A stretch of DNA of 64,000 bases from Bacteroides sp. (GTDB lineage Bacteria; Bacteroidota; Bacteroidia; Bacteroidales; Muribaculaceae), in the NCBI GenBank assembly GCA_014801865.1, contig JAAVDH010000018.1, forward strand, positions 137,714-201,713. Reading direction: 5' to 3'. Every line of letters begins with the position of its first letter. Within the stretch, counting starts at the first letter, position 1. The notes below the pieces were generated by a model. That model was given only the letters and a program-made list of their open reading frames with translations. It searched no databases and was not told the DNA's origin. The position numbers and the translations under genes were made by a program. Below are positions 1 through 8,553 of the stretch, piece by piece.

Positions 1-1267
1 TGATTAGACCCTTCAGATTGGGTATGAGACCGAATATGCCTATTGAGCCGGTGAGTGTGACGGGCTCGGCATATATCTTCTCGGCGCCGCATGATATGTA
101 GTAGCCGCCCGATGCCGCATAGTCACCCATTGACACATAGAAGGGTTTGCCGGTCGACTTGAAGTATTCGAGGGCTTCCCATATCTGTTCAGAAGCAAAG
201 GCGCTGCCGCCGCCGGAGTTCACGCGGAGTACGAGGCCTTCAACATCGTCATCCTTTGCCAGCTTGATAATCTCGGGCACAAGGCGTTCTGAGGCGATAC
301 CGGTTTTGTCTGATTCGGTTATGTCGCCCAAAGCGTAAAGCACGGCTATTTCATGCTGATGTTTTTTCTGTTTCGCGGGGTTGGACTTGGCATAGTCGGT
401 ATAGCTTATCAGGCGGGGTTCGTCGTCGTGCGACAGTTTGGCAAGAATATCGTCAATCTCTCTGCGGTATACGAGGCGGTCAACCACCTTTTCCTCCACA
501 AGTTTCTCGGCTGCGGCCGCAAAGAGTGAAGAGTTGGCCCAAGCGTTTACCTGCTCGACTGTAACAGAGCGGTTCTCGGCAATTTCATTGGCGAATCTAC
601 CCCATATCTGATTGAGGAACAGGCTTATCTGCTCGTGGTTTGCCTCACTCATGTGGTCAAGTATGAAAGGCTCCACGGCGCTCTTGTATGTGCCTACCTT
701 TACCACCTGCATCTCTACTCCCAACTTGTCAAGCAGATTCTTGAAGAACAGAACCTGTGATTGCAGACCGTGTATATCCACCATGCCGACGGGGTTGAGG
801 AATATAGTGTCGGACACCGATGCCAGTATGTAATCGCCCTGAGCATATCCGTCGCTATAGCTGTAAATCCATTTTCCACTCTCTTTAAACTCCTTGAGAA
901 CTTTAGATAGCGCTTCTATCTGAGCCATCCCGGCTTCAAGTCCTTTGCAATCGAGAAAAATACCTTCAATATTATCATCATTTGCAGCTTGGCGTATCAC
1001 CCTCCCCAAAACTTCGAGTGACATGGGCTCGGTATATTCATCATTGAACATAGCCATTGAAAACTCACGGGGACTTTCGCGGTCTTCCATCATCCCCTCG
1101 AGGGTTAAGTGGAGTATCGAGTGTTTCTCAACTTTGGCAGGGGTGTCGCTGCTGAAACTTGATGCCACTATTCCGCCAACAATCATAGCGAAAATAAAAA
1201 ATCCGATGAGGGCAGAGAGCCATATTGCAGCCAGTGCACCAAGAAGGCTGAGGAAGAAATTTTTCAT
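1..1267 (-). CDS. sppA: Signal peptide peptidase SppA, 67K type (C-terminus beyond window)
   Basis: Membrane-bound serine protease that degrades signal peptides left after secretion. About 422 residues are visible, and the 3' end runs off the left edge, so the gene is absent from the ORF track. The N-terminus has one long hydrophobic segment (about residues 4-35). The first protease repeat carries the conserved G-T-Y-K-S-A motif, whose Lys (about residue 195) is the general base. The second repeat carries A-S-G-G-Y-Y, whose Ser (about residue 385) is the nucleophile. This two-repeat layout with Lys in the first half and Ser in the second is the long SppA form. The ATG at 1265-1267 gives the hydrophobic start. 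The upstream 540 bases hold no other gene on this strand. Confidence 0.93.
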   Translation of the reverse strand, partial: MKNFFLSLLGALAAIWLSALIGFFIFAMIVGGIVASSFSSDTPAKVEKHSILHLTLEGMMEDRESPREFSMAMFNDEYTEPMSLEVLGRVIRQAANDDNIEGIFLDCKGLEAGMAQIEALSKVLKEFKESGKWIYSYSDGYAQGDYILASVSDTIFLNPVGMVDIHGLQSQVLFFKNLLDKLGVEMQVVKVGTYKSAVEPFILDHMSEANHEQISLFLNQIWGRFANEIAENRSVTVEQVNAWANSSLFAAAAEKLVEEKVVDRLVYRREIDDILAKLSHDDEPRLISYTDYAKSNPAKQKKHQHEIAVLYALGDITESDKTGIASERLVPEIIKLAKDDDVEGLVLRVNSGGGSAFASEQIWEALEYFKSTGKPFYVSMGDYAASGGYYISCGAEKIYAEPVTLTGSIGIFGLIPNLKGLI

Positions 1268-1416
1268 CTTTTGCGATAATATTATCAGATATAACGATTT
1301 GTAATTTTTGAGGGGTAAGGAAAGGATTACAAAATTAACACAATCGCCTCATTCATACAAATATTACCGCACCCAATTCCTTGATAAAAATACTACGACT
1401 ACTTTTTAATCAAATT

Positions 1417-1448
1417 CTTGCCTCAATAAGAATTGATTTGTAATTTTG
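1417..1448 (+). promoter_or_regulatory. Bacteroidetes-type promoter of the structured RNA
   Basis: The -7 box is a perfect TAATTTTG (1441-1448, consensus TAnnTTTG), and CTTG (1417-1420) sits 24 bases upstream at the -33 position (consensus TTTG). The same 24-base spacing is seen at rpmH and tRNA-Glu in this window. Transcription is predicted to start near 1452-1454 and to read into the RNA candidate. Confidence 0.65.
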
Positions 1449-1452
1449 TTGT

Positions 1453-1760
1453 TGTAGACCAAACGCATAAGTTCAGTCAGAGCTTGTGTGTTGGTTTGCG
1501 GACATTTTAAAAGCGTTTACTATACGCTCTTTCTTGTCTTTCTGAAACCTGGAAAATTTCAATCATGGTCAAGAATGTAGCAAATGGTAGATGCCTTGTG
1601 GATATGTATGTTTTCATCAATGATGTGCACGTGAGTGCATGTTGTTGATATACGCATATTCAGCGTGAGGCTTCTGCAAATTTGCTCGTTCTACCATGAT
1701 GGGCAATTCCAGGGCCTCAGAAAGCGGAACGGGCAAATGTACAGCTCTCACGCTTTTTTT
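1453..1760 (+). ncRNA. Unidentified structured RNA of about 305 nt with its own promoter and terminator
   Basis: The block lies between a strong promoter and a T-run and has no convincing ORF. Stems visible by eye: 1458-1467 with 1487-1495, enclosing 1469-1473 with 1481-1485; GACA 1501-1504 with TGTC 1535-1538, enclosing AAAGCG with CGCTCTTT; a 15-bp fully paired hairpin, 1616-1630 with 1635-1649, closed by a GTGA (GNRA) tetraloop; and a 3' domain, AGCGTGAG 1662-1669 with CTCACGCT 1747-1754, enclosing AAATTTGCTCGTT with AACGGGCAAAT. The last stem runs into seven T (1754-1760). It does not match tmRNA, RNase P RNA or SRP RNA signatures known to me. It could be a stand-alone RNA or a terminating leader of the secreted gene 50 bases downstream. 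Confidence 0.6.
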
Positions 1761-1810
1761 ATTTATCTAAGGCTGATAGATGGGAGCATATCGGTAGTTT
1801 GAATTGTTTT

Positions 1811-2671
1811 ATGCGAATAGTTTTATTATTCCTTATTTCTGTATTTACTCTTTGCCATGTGAGTGGACAGAGTTATGAGCCCAAATGGGTAGGTCAGGTT
1901 GTTGTACTTGATACCCAAAATGATTCAGTCGTAAAACAAGCAGAAAAAGCCAATGTAAAAGTAAAAACCAAACAATCTGCGGGAAGACTTCTTGCCGGTA
2001 TTGGTAATGTCCGACAGAAGGTATATATCCAAGGTGGTGCTTCCACATTACAATTGAATCCTAATGAGCCTATTACACTCATTGTTAAGTGTAAGGACAA
2101 TGACTCTGACCCATATTCCTTTATTCAAGTTATAAAATTTGAAAAAGGCCGCAACGAACGAAGAACTGAATTGGCAATGCAAAATTGGTTGGGTGATACC
2201 TCTGAAGGTAATATGGAATTAGTCCAATATGAAGCGGATTCTTATGGTAAATCATCATATATACTTACCATTCACCCTCAAGAAGGAGAGTTTGGTGTTA
2301 GAGTAGTAAATCCTAATGTGCAAGATGAGAGAGTACCAATATTTTATTGCTTTGGCACCTCCTCATATGCTAATCCTATATCGGTACAAATGGAGGCGAC
2401 TAAAGCCGAAGCCAAGGATGGAAATAATACCTCCGATAGTAATATTGTACCTGTAAGAATGGACGCGACTAAAACCGAGGCTAAGGATGAAACAAATTCC
2501 ACCGATGGTAATCTTGTATCAGTAAAAATGGAAGCGACTAAAACAGATGTTAGGGATGGAACAAATTACGAGTACAAAGGCAGTATATATCAAGTATATG
2601 TTGATAAATTTGGCAAACGATATATAAATATAAGCAAAAAGGAACGAGTGTATTTGCCGGATAATAAATAA
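1811..2671 (+). CDS. Secreted protein of unknown function with a 23-residue tandem repeat
   Basis: About 286 residues. I start it at the ATG at 1811, because the TTG used by the ORF track (1799) only adds four residues before a good signal peptide (M-R-I-V-L-L-F-L...) that ends near V-S-G-Q. The mature region is polar and probably beta-rich (segments such as Q-S-A-G-R-L-L-A-G-I-G-N-V and T-E-L-A-M-Q-N-W-L-G). The C-terminal third holds three 23-residue repeats. The gene is much more AT-rich than its neighbours, which suggests acquisition or a different expression history. No catalytic motif is recognised. It lies just downstream of the terminator of the structured RNA, so expression may depend on read-through or on a short downstream promoter. 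Confidence 0.75.
   Translation: MRIVLLFLISVFTLCHVSGQSYEPKWVGQVVVLDTQNDSVVKQAEKANVKVKTKQSAGRLLAGIGNVRQKVYIQGGASTLQLNPNEPITLIVKCKDNDSDPYSFIQVIKFEKGRNERRTELAMQNWLGDTSEGNMELVQYEADSYGKSSYILTIHPQEGEFGVRVVNPNVQDERVPIFYCFGTSSYANPISVQMEATKAEAKDGNNTSDSNIVPVRMDATKTEAKDETNSTDGNLVSVKMEATKTDVRDGTNYEYKGSIYQVYVDKFGKRYINISKKERVYLPDNK
2390..2596 (+). repeat. Three 69-bp in-frame tandem repeats inside the secreted protein gene
   Basis: ATG codons at 2390, 2459 and 2528 are exactly 69 bases apart and start units of the form M-(E/D)-A-T-K-x-(E/D)-(A/V)-(K/R)-D. Units one and two are closest; unit three decays after about 15 residues. They give a low-complexity, charged 23-residue repeat and could expand or contract by slippage without shifting frame. 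Confidence 0.85.
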
Positions 2672-2748
2672 CACTACTGTTTCTCGCTTAAAATTTATTA
2701 GAGTAGATAAAATTTGAGTGTAGGGTCAAACAAACTTATCATTAAGAA

Positions 2749-2851
2749 CACACCTCGGAGGAGGTGTGCCGACAATAGCCGTGGGTGAGCCGAAGGCGTA
2801 ACCCGCGGTTTGGTATTTATACAAGTTAAAAGACATCCCGGAGAGGATGTC
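2749..2851. repeat. Cluster of three short palindromes (REP-like) in a 335-bp gene-free gap
   Basis: The gap between the secreted protein and menE has no ORF. It holds CACACCTC-GGAG-GAGGTGTG (2749-2768), CCGTGGGT paired with ACCCGCGG (2779-2808, one wobble pair) and GACATCC paired with GGATGTC (2832-2851). A related run (TGTGCCGACAA followed by further palindromes) appears near 55045. This looks like a repetitive extragenic palindrome family. It may also help terminate the convergent genes on either side. Confidence 0.6.
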
Positions 2852-2989
2852 CCGATAGTCTATAACTCGTCAAATTAATTAATTATCCAGTTTCTCGGGA
2901 TATCTTTTCCGAGATGTTTAATTATTGAAGGTAATGAGTCAAACTTCATGGGATATGGTGTAGTACTTAACGAATACCCAGGGATCCTT

Positions 2990-3023
2990 TTAATTGTCAA
3001 GGCGGCTTAATTGTCAAGGCGGC
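2990..3023. repeat. 17-bp exact tandem duplication across the menE stop codon
   Basis: TTAATTGTCAAGGCGGC occurs twice, at 2990-3006 and 3007-3023. The second copy contains the last menE codons and its stop (TTA on this strand). The first copy lies just past the stop. It is a recent-looking slippage duplication without effect on the reading frame. Confidence 0.9.
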
Positions 3024-3984
3024 GCAGGAGTTTGCCGGTGGAGGTATGGGGTAAGGTGGGACGGATGACTACCTGTTTCGGACATTTGATCGGGGGGAGA
3101 AGAAGGCGGCAGGCGGCCATTATCTCTTCGGCAGACAGTCCGGTAGGGGTGGTTACGAGTATCATTTCCTCGCCCCATCGTTCGCTTGGGCGCGAAGTGA
3201 CGAAATATTCGCTATTTCCCATAATGGAGGCCAGTGCACGCTCTATTTCTTCGGGGTGTATCTTTACTCCCCCGCTGTTGATTACGTTGTCATAGCGCCC
3301 GTGCCATATGAATGAATCCTCACCTGTTAGCGTCACTATATCGTTGGTCACGAGTCGGCCGAAAGTATAGTGTGGCGCATTGATGACGAGGCAGTTGCGT
3401 GAGTCTGTGTCAAAGGTTATTCCGGGCATCGCTGTATACCGGTCAGTCCCTATGGCGCGGAGTGCCACATGACTGCATGTTTCGGTCATGCCGTAAGTGG
3501 CGTAAGCATTGGCATTATGGTACTGAAGCATCTGTTCCTGCTGTGGAGTCATCGGTGCTCCACCCACTATCACCGTGTCAATAAACTGTAGAGCCGGAGT
3601 CTGCAACAGACCCTCTATCTGTGAAGGTACTATGGCTGAGAGCGATATGCGTTTCTCCTCTTTAAGTAGGTTTTGTATAGACGGGATGCTGACATCATTC
3701 AGAGGATGATTTGACGGCTCCTCGCTGATAATCCGCGCTCCCGATACGAATGATCTTACCATCATCATCTTTCCCGCTATGTAGCGCAATGACAGGCAGA
3801 GGTGGAGTATGCTTCGGTGGTCTATACCGAATCGGCGGCATGTGGCCTCGGCTGAGGCGCGCATGTCGCTTTTCGGTAGTTCGATTCGTTTCGGGATACC
3901 TGTCGACCCCGAGGTAAAGGCTTCGACATATGGCTTGGAATCAAGCCACTGTGGGGTAAATTCCTGTATCTCGTCAGATATCAT
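3007..3984 (-). CDS. menE: o-Succinylbenzoate-CoA ligase MenE
   Basis: Activates o-succinylbenzoate with ATP and CoA to OSB-CoA in menaquinone synthesis (cytoplasm). 325 residues. The adenylate-forming P-loop T-S-G-S-T-G-I-P-K is at residues 24-32, A-T-Y-G-M-T-E is in the middle, W-H-G-R-Y-D comes later, and the C-terminal T-S-T-G-K-L-L-R carries the catalytic Lys. It lacks the roughly 100-residue N-terminal part of longer MenE proteins, which I take as the compact form rather than a truncation, because it starts cleanly. The ATG overlaps the menC stop by four bases (ATGA), so the two genes are probably translationally coupled. It is last in the men operon. Confidence 0.92.
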   Translation of the reverse strand: MISDEIQEFTPQWLDSKPYVEAFTSGSTGIPKRIELPKSDMRASAEATCRRFGIDHRSILHLCLSLRYIAGKMMMVRSFVSGARIISEEPSNHPLNDVSIPSIQNLLKEEKRISLSAIVPSQIEGLLQTPALQFIDTVIVGGAPMTPQQEQMLQYHNANAYATYGMTETCSHVALRAIGTDRYTAMPGITFDTDSRNCLVINAPHYTFGRLVTNDIVTLTGEDSFIWHGRYDNVINSGGVKIHPEEIERALASIMGNSEYFVTSRPSERWGEEMILVTTPTGLSAEEIMAACRLLLPPIKCPKQVVIRPTLPHTSTGKLLRRLDN

Positions 3985-5033
3985 CCTTCGATCCAGTTAA
4001 GGTCAGGAAGCTCCCACTGCTTGTCGGCCTGATATGACAGGCGCTCACCGTCAAGTGTGAGAGGTGAGGGGATGTTGTTTTCATACAGTTGGCCTGTACC
4101 AAGTCCCTGAGGCATATCCACATCAAGACATGCCACCCATTGTGCCAGAGCATTAAGACCTATGTTTGATTCAAGAGCGGAGGTAACCCACCAGCCGATA
4201 TTCTTCTGCTCGGCTATCTGCATCCATTCCGTAGCGCCTGATAGTCCGCCACAGAGCGCCGGCTTAAGAATGATATATTGGGGAGCGATATAGGTGAGCA
4301 TCTTGCGCTTATCTATCAGTGAGTCAATGCCTATAAGTTCCTCATCAAGCGCTATGGGTATAGGAGTGTTTGCACATAGATAAGCCATCTTATCCCACTG
4401 ACCCTGACGTATGGGTTGCTCTATAGAGTGAATGTCAAGCACAGCGAGGCGATTGAGGCGTTCCATCGCGTCGTCAGGTGAGAAAGCTCCGTTGGCATCA
4501 AGCCTGATGGTGAGTCGCTCAGGTGAGAAGGCACACCGCAGTTTGTCGAGAATCTCCAGTTCGCGGTTGAAGTCTATCCCGCCGATTTTAAGCTTTATGC
4601 AGCTGAAGCCTTTTTCCAGTTTCTCGGTGATGCGCCGGGTCATAACCTCCGCATCGCCCATCCAGATAAGGCCGTTGATGATGATACTCTCACGCCCTTC
4701 AGTGAACGGCGAGGGTAATGGCGTAAACGGATTGCCGTTCTGATAGGCGAGCAGGGCAGTGTCAAGTCCGAACCGTATGGAACTGTAGCTGCTTATATCG
4801 CAAGGTGAGTCTTCTCCGATACATTGGCAGAGATGTGCGAGGGTCGCTTCATAATTAGGCACATCGTCGGCCCCAAGACCTTTGAAGAGAGCACATTCAC
4901 CGATACCGAAGTGTGAGGGGTCGGCCTCATCCCACAGTTTTATAAAGTATGTATCCTTCACGGTCATAGTAGAACGTGAAGTAATGGCCGGCTCCTTGAA
5001 GCGGAGGGTATAACGGGCATAAGCTGCTTTCAT
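3981..5033 (-). CDS. menC: o-Succinylbenzoate synthase MenC
   Basis: Enolase-superfamily dehydratase that converts SHCHC to o-succinylbenzoate in the menaquinone pathway. 350 residues. The superfamily catalytic set is readable: K-L-K at 147-149, metal ligands D179 (R-L-D-A-N-G-A-F), E205 (I-E-Q-P) and D230 (A-L-D-E-E). The N-terminal capping domain carries G-I-G-E-C near residue 43. It sits 23 bases after menB and overlaps menE by four bases. Context and motifs together leave little doubt over other enolase-family members such as dipeptide epimerase. Confidence 0.93.
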   Translation of the reverse strand: MKAAYARYTLRFKEPAITSRSTMTVKDTYFIKLWDEADPSHFGIGECALFKGLGADDVPNYEATLAHLCQCIGEDSPCDISSYSSIRFGLDTALLAYQNGNPFTPLPSPFTEGRESIIINGLIWMGDAEVMTRRITEKLEKGFSCIKLKIGGIDFNRELEILDKLRCAFSPERLTIRLDANGAFSPDDAMERLNRLAVLDIHSIEQPIRQGQWDKMAYLCANTPIPIALDEELIGIDSLIDKRKMLTYIAPQYIILKPALCGGLSGATEWMQIAEQKNIGWWVTSALESNIGLNALAQWVACLDVDMPQGLGTGQLYENNIPSPLTLDGERLSYQADKQWELPDLNWIEG

Positions 5034-5056
5034 CTGTCGTGGGGGGAAACACTCTC

Positions 5057-5875
5057 TTAGCCTGGGAACTTGGGAAACTGCTGGAAGTCAGGGTCACGCT
5101 TTTCAAGGAATGCGTTTTTACCCTCCTGAGCTTCAGCCATGAGGTAGTACATAAGCGTTGCATCGCCGGCAAATTCCATCATGCCTCGCTGGCCGTCAAG
5201 CTCGGCATTGAGCGCACGCTTGATCATGCGTATTGCCATTGGGCTGCGTTTGAGTATGGTCTCGCACCATTCTACGGTCTCATCTTCAAGGCGGTCGAAT
5301 GGCACAACCTTGTTTACCATGCCCATTTCCTCGGCTTCGCGGGCTGTGTACTGGCGGCAGAGGAACCAAATCTCGCGCGCCTTCTTCTGACCTACGCAGC
5401 GTGCGAGGTATGACGAACCGAATCCGGCGTCGAAGCTGCCCACCTTGGGACCTGTCTGGCCGAAACGGGCGTTTTCGGAGGCGATGGTAAGGTCGCAAAC
5501 CACATGGAGCACATGTCCTCCGCCGATGGCATAGCCGTTGACCATGGCTATCACGGGCTTGGGTATGGAGCGTATGGCTTTGTGAAGGTCAAGTACGTTA
5601 AGGCGAGGTACACCGTTTTCATCAATATATCCACCTATGCCTTTCACCTTCTGATCGCCGCCCGAGCAGAATGCTTTGTCTCCGGCACCTGTGAGGATGA
5701 TGACACCTATGTCGGATGCCTCGCGGCAATAGGCCATGGCGTCAAGCATCTCGCGGTTGGTCTGCGGACGGAATGCATTATATACCTGCGGGCGGTTGAT
5801 GGTGATTTTGGCTATTCCTCCATACTGCTGAAAGAGGATGTCTTCGTATTCCTTAATGGTTTTCCAGTCTCTCAT
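5057..5875 (-). CDS. menB: 1,4-Dihydroxy-2-naphthoyl-CoA synthase MenB
   Basis: Crotonase-fold enzyme that closes the naphthoquinone ring, turning OSB-CoA into DHNA-CoA. 272 residues from the ATG at 5875 (M-R-D-W-K-T); the track start seven residues upstream is less typical of the family. Landmarks are the oxyanion-hole segments A-F-C-S-G-G-D-Q and G-Y-A-I-G-G-G-H, the G-S-F-D-A-G-F-G-S motif with the active-site Asp, and a C-terminal P-D-F-Q-Q-F-P. It overlaps the menD 3' end by 23 bases, which fits a coupled operon. Confidence 0.95.
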   Translation of the reverse strand: MRDWKTIKEYEDILFQQYGGIAKITINRPQVYNAFRPQTNREMLDAMAYCREASDIGVIILTGAGDKAFCSGGDQKVKGIGGYIDENGVPRLNVLDLHKAIRSIPKPVIAMVNGYAIGGGHVLHVVCDLTIASENARFGQTGPKVGSFDAGFGSSYLARCVGQKKAREIWFLCRQYTAREAEEMGMVNKVVPFDRLEDETVEWCETILKRSPMAIRMIKRALNAELDGQRGMMEFAGDATLMYYLMAEAQEGKNAFLEKRDPDFQQFPKFPG

Positions 5876-7571
5876 AATAGTTACGTAAAATGTCACCTCC
5901 GGTCTCTGCGGGTGTATGCACGGCGAGAATTGCCGGACGTGTGTTGTCTGTCAAAAAATTTTCCCACTCCTGAGCGAGCTGCTGTTCGTCCGCGGCCTCG
6001 AAGTAAGAGAATCCGTATCCCTCGGCAAGCTGACGCAATGGGAGATGCGGAGCCATACACAGGAATTGTTCACGTTCTTCAAGGTGAGCGGTGGAGGCTA
6101 CGAAGCGGAATATGCTGCCTCCTCCATTGCAGATGACCACTATCTTCAGTCGCGGAGTGATAAGGGAGGAGCTAAGTGCGCCTATATCGTAGGCGGCGCA
6201 TGTATCGCCGGTTATAAGCAGTGTGACATCGCTGCGATATGCTACTGATGCACCTATAGCCGTGGATGTACATCCGTCGATACCGCTCACACCGCGATTA
6301 CAGTCGCAGCGGTGTGTGACGCCGGTATTGAATAGCTGGAAGTAGCGCACTGTGGTGCCGTTGGAGAGTTGCACGTTCCATCGTGCAGGTATGCGGGGCA
6401 CCATGTAGGCAAAGGCTCTCATGTCGCTCCAAGGTATACGGGCCACGAAGTCATGCTGCCGTCTGTCACCGCGAGCCGCTGCTTCGTGCCATCGCGCGGA
6501 GTAGTCGCAGGGAGTGCGATGGGGTTGCATGGCCGATGCTAACTGATTGAAGAACATTCCCGGTTGCATCTCCACTCTCAGCGTGAGTCTGCGGTAACAG
6601 TCTATTGTGGTGTGTGACAGTCCTACATGCCAGTGTTCGGCATCTTTACATTTGCGCAAAAAGCGTTTACACTTGTCAGATATGAGTGCTCCCCCGAAGG
6701 TGATTATCACATCCGGGTGCAGTGATTCTTCTTCTTCGCGGGTGAGGGCAAGCAGGGTAGTGTCGATGCGGTGTATTATGTCAGGTCCGTGGAGATTGGC
6801 TACGGACTCAGCCATTATAGTTACGTTTGGCAGGTCGGCGAGACGTAGCAGCGCTTTGTTGAGCTTTTGGTCGGGAGAATGAAATCCGCCTACAATAAGC
6901 ACTTTGCGCGGCGAAGCTATTGAACTGCCGAGACGTCGTGACTCGGCTACAGTGAGGTCAGTGCGCGGGGTGAGCATATTGATTACGCGCGGATGTTCGT
7001 CGGCTTCGGTCAGCGTGCCTAATGGTGCAGAGAGTTGTAAGTTGATATGCACAGGTGCCTGACGGCCTGTTGTGGCCGTGAGCAGGGCATCGTTTATCAG
7101 TCGGTCGGCAAGCCACTGTGCAGTACGTATACTCTGAGCGCTGTCTGAGTCGTCAGTGGCGGGAATGTCACAGGTGGTTTTTACCCATGGGCCGAGTGCT
7201 CCGGGTTGCTTAAGGGTCTGCGAATCGTCCTGATCTATCCACTCCTGAGGGCGGTCGGCAGATATGACTATAAGGGGAGCCTTACGATAAAATGCTTCGG
7301 CTACAGCCGGAGCGTAGTTGAGCAGGGCAGTACCGGAGGTGCATACCATTGCCACCGGGGCAGAGGTCACTGTCGATATACCGAGCGCCACAAATCCGGC
7401 CGAGCGTTCATCAATCACGGGATGAAGACGCAAGCTGCCTTCACGTGCAAGAGCCACAATGACAGGAGAATTGCGCGAGCCGGGTGACACTACTACATCG
7501 GTGACACCGTGAGCGGCGAGTAGCGAGGCAAGTATGCGGCAGGTAGATTTAGCAGTCGTAATATGTGTCAT
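5853..7571 (-). CDS. menD: SEPHCHC synthase MenD (thiamine diphosphate enzyme)
   Basis: Decarboxylates 2-oxoglutarate and adds the succinyl semialdehyde unit to isochorismate, the committed menaquinone step. 572 residues. The N-terminal PYR domain has S-P-G-S-R-N-S-P (about 29-36) and the catalytic Glu in D-E-R-S-A-G-F (E55). The C-terminal PP domain has the ThDP and metal motif G-D-x4-Y-D-I-G-A-L followed by C-N-G-G-G-S-I-F. It starts seven bases after the EamA transporter stop. The enzyme that supplies isochorismate (MenF) is not encoded next to it. Confidence 0.95.
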   Translation of the reverse strand: MTHITTAKSTCRILASLLAAHGVTDVVVSPGSRNSPVIVALAREGSLRLHPVIDERSAGFVALGISTVTSAPVAMVCTSGTALLNYAPAVAEAFYRKAPLIVISADRPQEWIDQDDSQTLKQPGALGPWVKTTCDIPATDDSDSAQSIRTAQWLADRLINDALLTATTGRQAPVHINLQLSAPLGTLTEADEHPRVINMLTPRTDLTVAESRRLGSSIASPRKVLIVGGFHSPDQKLNKALLRLADLPNVTIMAESVANLHGPDIIHRIDTTLLALTREEEESLHPDVIITFGGALISDKCKRFLRKCKDAEHWHVGLSHTTIDCYRRLTLRVEMQPGMFFNQLASAMQPHRTPCDYSARWHEAAARGDRRQHDFVARIPWSDMRAFAYMVPRIPARWNVQLSNGTTVRYFQLFNTGVTHRCDCNRGVSGIDGCTSTAIGASVAYRSDVTLLITGDTCAAYDIGALSSSLITPRLKIVVICNGGGSIFRFVASTAHLEEREQFLCMAPHLPLRQLAEGYGFSYFEAADEQQLAQEWENFLTDNTRPAILAVHTPAETGGDILRNYYERLENH

Positions 7572-7578
7572 GACTAAC

Positions 7579-8514
7579 TTATTTGGGCAGCTCCGAACCG
7601 GGTTGATTATTGCCGAGACGCTCGCCTACTATAAGGCCAATGAGTATGAGTGCACAACCGGTGTAGCCTATGATAGATACTTGTTCGTCAAGCAACCAGG
7701 CCGATAGGGCCAGTGTGGCAAGAGGCGACAGATACAGATAGTTGTTGGCTTTGAGTGCACCGAGTTTTCCTACGGCAAGCCCCCAAAGCAGATATGCGGC
7801 CATCGAGCATACCATGCCGAGAAACAGCAGATTGCAGTAGACTTCGGGGCGGGTAAAGGATGAGAGGGGAGCGAATTCTGACTCTAAGAATAGGAACGGC
7901 AGAGCTGTAACCACGCCGTAGAAAAATGTCTTGCGGGTAATGAACCATGCGCTGTAAAGTGCGCTTACGGAGCGGAGAAGCAACGAGTAAATAGCCCAGC
8001 AGACAGCCGCCAATAGTGAGAGAATATCACCGAATGGCTTGATGGAAAGCACGAAGCTACTGTTGAATATCACGCAGGCCACCCCTAAAAAGGCTATTGT
8101 TGAGCCGGTGAGGAGACCTTTTGACAGTTTCTCACCTTTATAGAGCAGCGCCACTATAAGAGTGGTGATGAGGGGCGCCGTAGCCACGATGAGCGATACG
8201 TTGGAAACGAGGGTGTACTGTACCGCGGTGTTTTCAGCAATGAAATATACAGAACCACCGCAAATGCCACACAGGGCAAATTTCAATTCGTCTCTCCATG
8301 AATGACTCATCAGAGGGCGCGGACACAGTATGAGAGTAAGCAAGTATGCTATTAGAAAACGGTAGAGATATATCTCGACAGCATTGAGACCGTTCTGAAG
8401 CAGTACCTTGGTAGAGATAAAAGATGCTCCCCAGGTGGTTACTGCCACCAATGCACATAGATGAAATGGCAGTAGGCTCTTGTGTTCGCGTGGCGATTCG
8501 TTGCTGCGGCTCAT
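7579..8514 (-). CDS. EamA/DMT-family transporter, first gene of the men operon
   Basis: 311-residue integral membrane protein with about ten hydrophobic segments in two halves, the layout of drug/metabolite transporters with duplicated EamA domains. The first segment contains W-G-A-S-F-I-S-T-K and the second repeat ends with G-C-A-L-I-L-I-G-L-I-V-G. The substrate cannot be read from sequence. Its seven-base gap to menD and the promoter just upstream make it the leading gene of the menaquinone operon, which could hint at a pathway-related metabolite, but co-transcription alone is weak evidence. Confidence 0.9.
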   Translation of the reverse strand: MSRSNESPREHKSLLPFHLCALVAVTTWGASFISTKVLLQNGLNAVEIYLYRFLIAYLLTLILCPRPLMSHSWRDELKFALCGICGGSVYFIAENTAVQYTLVSNVSLIVATAPLITTLIVALLYKGEKLSKGLLTGSTIAFLGVACVIFNSSFVLSIKPFGDILSLLAAVCWAIYSLLLRSVSALYSAWFITRKTFFYGVVTALPFLFLESEFAPLSSFTRPEVYCNLLFLGMVCSMAAYLLWGLAVGKLGALKANNYLYLSPLATLALSAWLLDEQVSIIGYTGCALILIGLIVGERLGNNQPGSELPK

Positions 8515-8539
8515 AGGAGTATATAGTTAATTGTTTCCG

Positions 8540-8547
8540 CAAAGATA
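8540..8547 (-). promoter_or_regulatory. -7 box of the EamA-menDBCE promoter
   Basis: On the minus strand this reads TATCTTTG, a perfect TAnnTTTG box, 25 bases upstream of the EamA start codon. No clear TTTG lies 24 bases further upstream. It is the only good promoter in the gap, so the five genes are probably one transcript. Confidence 0.6.
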
Positions 8548-8553
8548 CAAAAT

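Noticed and set aside
2749-2851. CRISPR array
   Set aside because: The palindromes are not direct repeats of constant length with spacers, and no cas gene is in the window.
5504-6136. 210-residue plus-strand ORF over menB/menD
   Set aside because: Shadow of the men genes; no family signature.
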